Shown here: piece after piece, positions 5,398 through 6,383 of the stretch
Layout of the letters: the number at the start of each line of letters is the position of its first letter
Position numbering within the stretch: the first letter of the stretch is position 1
From: Rhodosalinus sp041685465
Lineage (GTDB): Bacteria > Pseudomonadota > Alphaproteobacteria > Rhodobacterales > Rhodobacteraceae
Reading direction: 5' to 3'
DNA: 6,383 nt
NCBI RefSeq assembly: GCF_041685465.1
Contig: NZ_JAWLFS010000177.1
Location: forward strand, 1-6,383
The notes under the pieces: generated by a model
What the model was told of the DNA's origin: nothing
The model's database searches: none
What the model saw: the letters and a program-made list of their open reading frames with translations, nothing else
Position numbers and translations under genes: made by a program

Positions 5398-6174
5398 GGC
5401 GCTGCGCGCCAGCACGCAGGTGTGGATCGTGAAGGCGACCGCCCGCGTCGCGGGCAGCCGCACGACGCATTGTCGCTCGGCACGCAGATAGCCCGCCCCG
5501 GCGGAGGCCACCGGGCGCGCATCGCTCTCGCGCCGCGGCTGGAAGAGGGCCGGATCGTCGTAGGGCAGGAGGTTGTGCCGCCAGAGCGGCCGACCCGGCT
5601 GCACCCCGTCGAACAGCCGCTGCACCCGCCGCGCGAGCGGCGCGTCATACTCCTCGACCGGCGCATGGATCCGCACGAGCGGGCGCAGGAACTTCTCCGA
5701 AAGCGTCCAGCTCGCCGGGAAGCACAGCACCGCGGAAGTGAGCACATGCTCGGTGCCGCGCTTTTCCATCAGGCAGAAATCCTCCTGCGCGAGCCGGCCG
5801 AGCGTGGCCATCGGATCGCCCCGGTCGAGGGGGACAGACACGCCGTCGGGGCGCAGGACATGGCCCTTGTCCCGCCGGTAGCCCGGGCGGCCGTCGAGAT
5901 GCGTCAAGACCATGTCCAGCAGTTCCTCCGCCGCTGGCCGCGCCGCCGGGTCCAGCCGGATCACCGCGTCGCGCCGCGCGGCGATCAGCCGGTCGCGGAG
6001 CGCCATCTGCGCGGCGAAGGCCTCGTCCACCAGAAGCCATTCGGCCGGGTCGAGCGGCGCGGTGCCCGGCAGGCGCGCCGCGGTCGTGTCGAAGGGGAGC
6101 GCGCGCTGAAGGATCGGACCGTCGCGCGCCGGTTCATCGCCCTGCCCCGTCGCTCCCTGCGCCTGCCGTGCCAT
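5362..6174 (-). CDS. DUF3445 protein, heme-dependent oxidative N-demethylase-like
   Basis: A 270-residue protein of the DUF3445 family. Characterised relatives are heme-dependent oxidative N-demethylases and the dimethylamine monooxygenase heme subunit, which oxidatively remove methyl groups from amines. Visible family blocks are PILQRALPFD (20-29), LDPAEWLLVDEAF (41-53), LAQEDFCLMEK (128-138), VLCFPASWTLSEKFLRPL (149-166) with VRIHAPVEEYDAPLA (167-181), then FDG, PLWRHN, ALFQP, and RLPATRAVAFTIHTCV (239-254). Relatives commonly have Trp after WRxN; this protein has Leu202. I chose ATG at 6174. The frame stays open to an ATG at 6297, but the extra 41 residues look non-coding and families usually begin close to PILQ. 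The ribosome-binding site is weak (GGGGG about four bases upstream). None of the partner subunits seen in dimethylamine monooxygenase operons is visible, so the substrate is unknown. It is soluble, with no signal peptide. Confidence 0.9.
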   Translation of the reverse strand: MARQAQGATGQGDEPARDGPILQRALPFDTTAARLPGTAPLDPAEWLLVDEAFAAQMALRDRLIAARRDAVIRLDPAARPAAEELLDMVLTHLDGRPGYRRDKGHVLRPDGVSVPLDRGDPMATLGRLAQEDFCLMEKRGTEHVLTSAVLCFPASWTLSEKFLRPLVRIHAPVEEYDAPLARRVQRLFDGVQPGRPLWRHNLLPYDDPALFQPRRESDARPVASAGAGYLRAERQCVVRLPATRAVAFTIHTCVLARSASEEAGKTGHHA

Positions 6175-6383
6175 CGCGCCCCCGTCCGCATCGGGAAAAC
6201 CGGCTCTCCCGCGGTGCCGCCGCCCGCATGCGGTGTCACGGGCGCGGGACGGGACAGCCCACCCGGCCATCAACACCGATCTCTGCGCCCTCTGCAAGAT
6301 CCGCCCGCGCGGCGGCCCCGCGTCCCGTCACCTGCCCGCGAGACCGGCGTGAGCCGGCTTGCGCCCGGCGCGCGGCGCCGACA
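6175..6383. other. Upstream region of the DUF3445 gene; no gene supported
   Basis: These 209 bases carry no reading frame with recognisable protein sequence on either strand. They contain the perfect 10-base palindrome CCGCATGCGG (6224-6233) and a small stem, CCGGC-GTGA-GCCGG (6344-6357), both easily produced by chance at this GC content. The promoter of the DUF3445 gene should lie here, but I see no convincing hexamer pair. Confidence 0.5.

Noticed and set aside
6175..6297. Upstream start for the DUF3445 gene adding 41 residues
   Set aside because: The added sequence resembles translated spacer (Arg/Gly/Ala-rich), and the family blocks begin about 20 residues after the ATG at 6174.

Overview
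The window is a high-GC chromosomal segment, most likely from an alphaproteobacterium of the Rhodobacterales (Rhodobacter/Roseobacter-type). The evidence is the GC-rich codon use, the glnB-glnA operon with a divergent bifunctional NAD(P)H-hydrate repair gene beside it, and a lone DUF3445 gene. It looks like ordinary chromosome: no tRNA, rRNA, insertion sequence, CRISPR array or integrase is visible.

Layout. (1) Positions 1-1138, minus strand: the first 379 residues of the fused NAD(P)H-hydrate epimerase/dehydratase, cut by the left edge. (2) Positions 1139-1363: a divergent control region with an AT-rich island. The island holds a near-palindrome that fits the NtrC-site pattern, and there are two small inverted repeats, one in each presumed leader. 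(3) Positions 1364-3150: the glnB-glnA operon, encoding the PII signal protein (uridylylation Tyr51) and class I glutamine synthetase (adenylylation-site Tyr397). It closes with a strong intrinsic terminator at 3171-3199. (4) Positions 3321-4073 and 4498-5397, plus strand: two unrecognised proteins of 250 and 299 residues. They share a C-terminal hydrophobic hairpin domain (19 of 49 residues identical, no gap) and probably the same overall architecture. A 424-base non-coding stretch separates them. (5) Positions 5362-6174, minus strand: a DUF3445 (heme-dependent oxidative N-demethylase-like) protein whose 3' end overlaps the second unknown gene by 36 bases, tail to tail. (6) Positions 6175-6383: upstream DNA of that gene with no supported gene.

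How it fits together. GlnB and GlnA are the nitrogen-sensing and ammonium-assimilation core. PII is uridylylated under nitrogen limitation and controls, through GlnE and NtrB/NtrC, both GlnA adenylylation and transcription of its own operon. The hydrate-repair enzyme is housekeeping. The DUF3445 protein belongs to a family that includes amine-demethylating enzymes, so a nitrogen link is conceivable, but it has no partner genes here. The least-explained part is the pair of related putative membrane proteins just after the operon. They appear to be an uncharacterised paralogous family, each with its own ribosome-binding site and its own upstream repeat structure.
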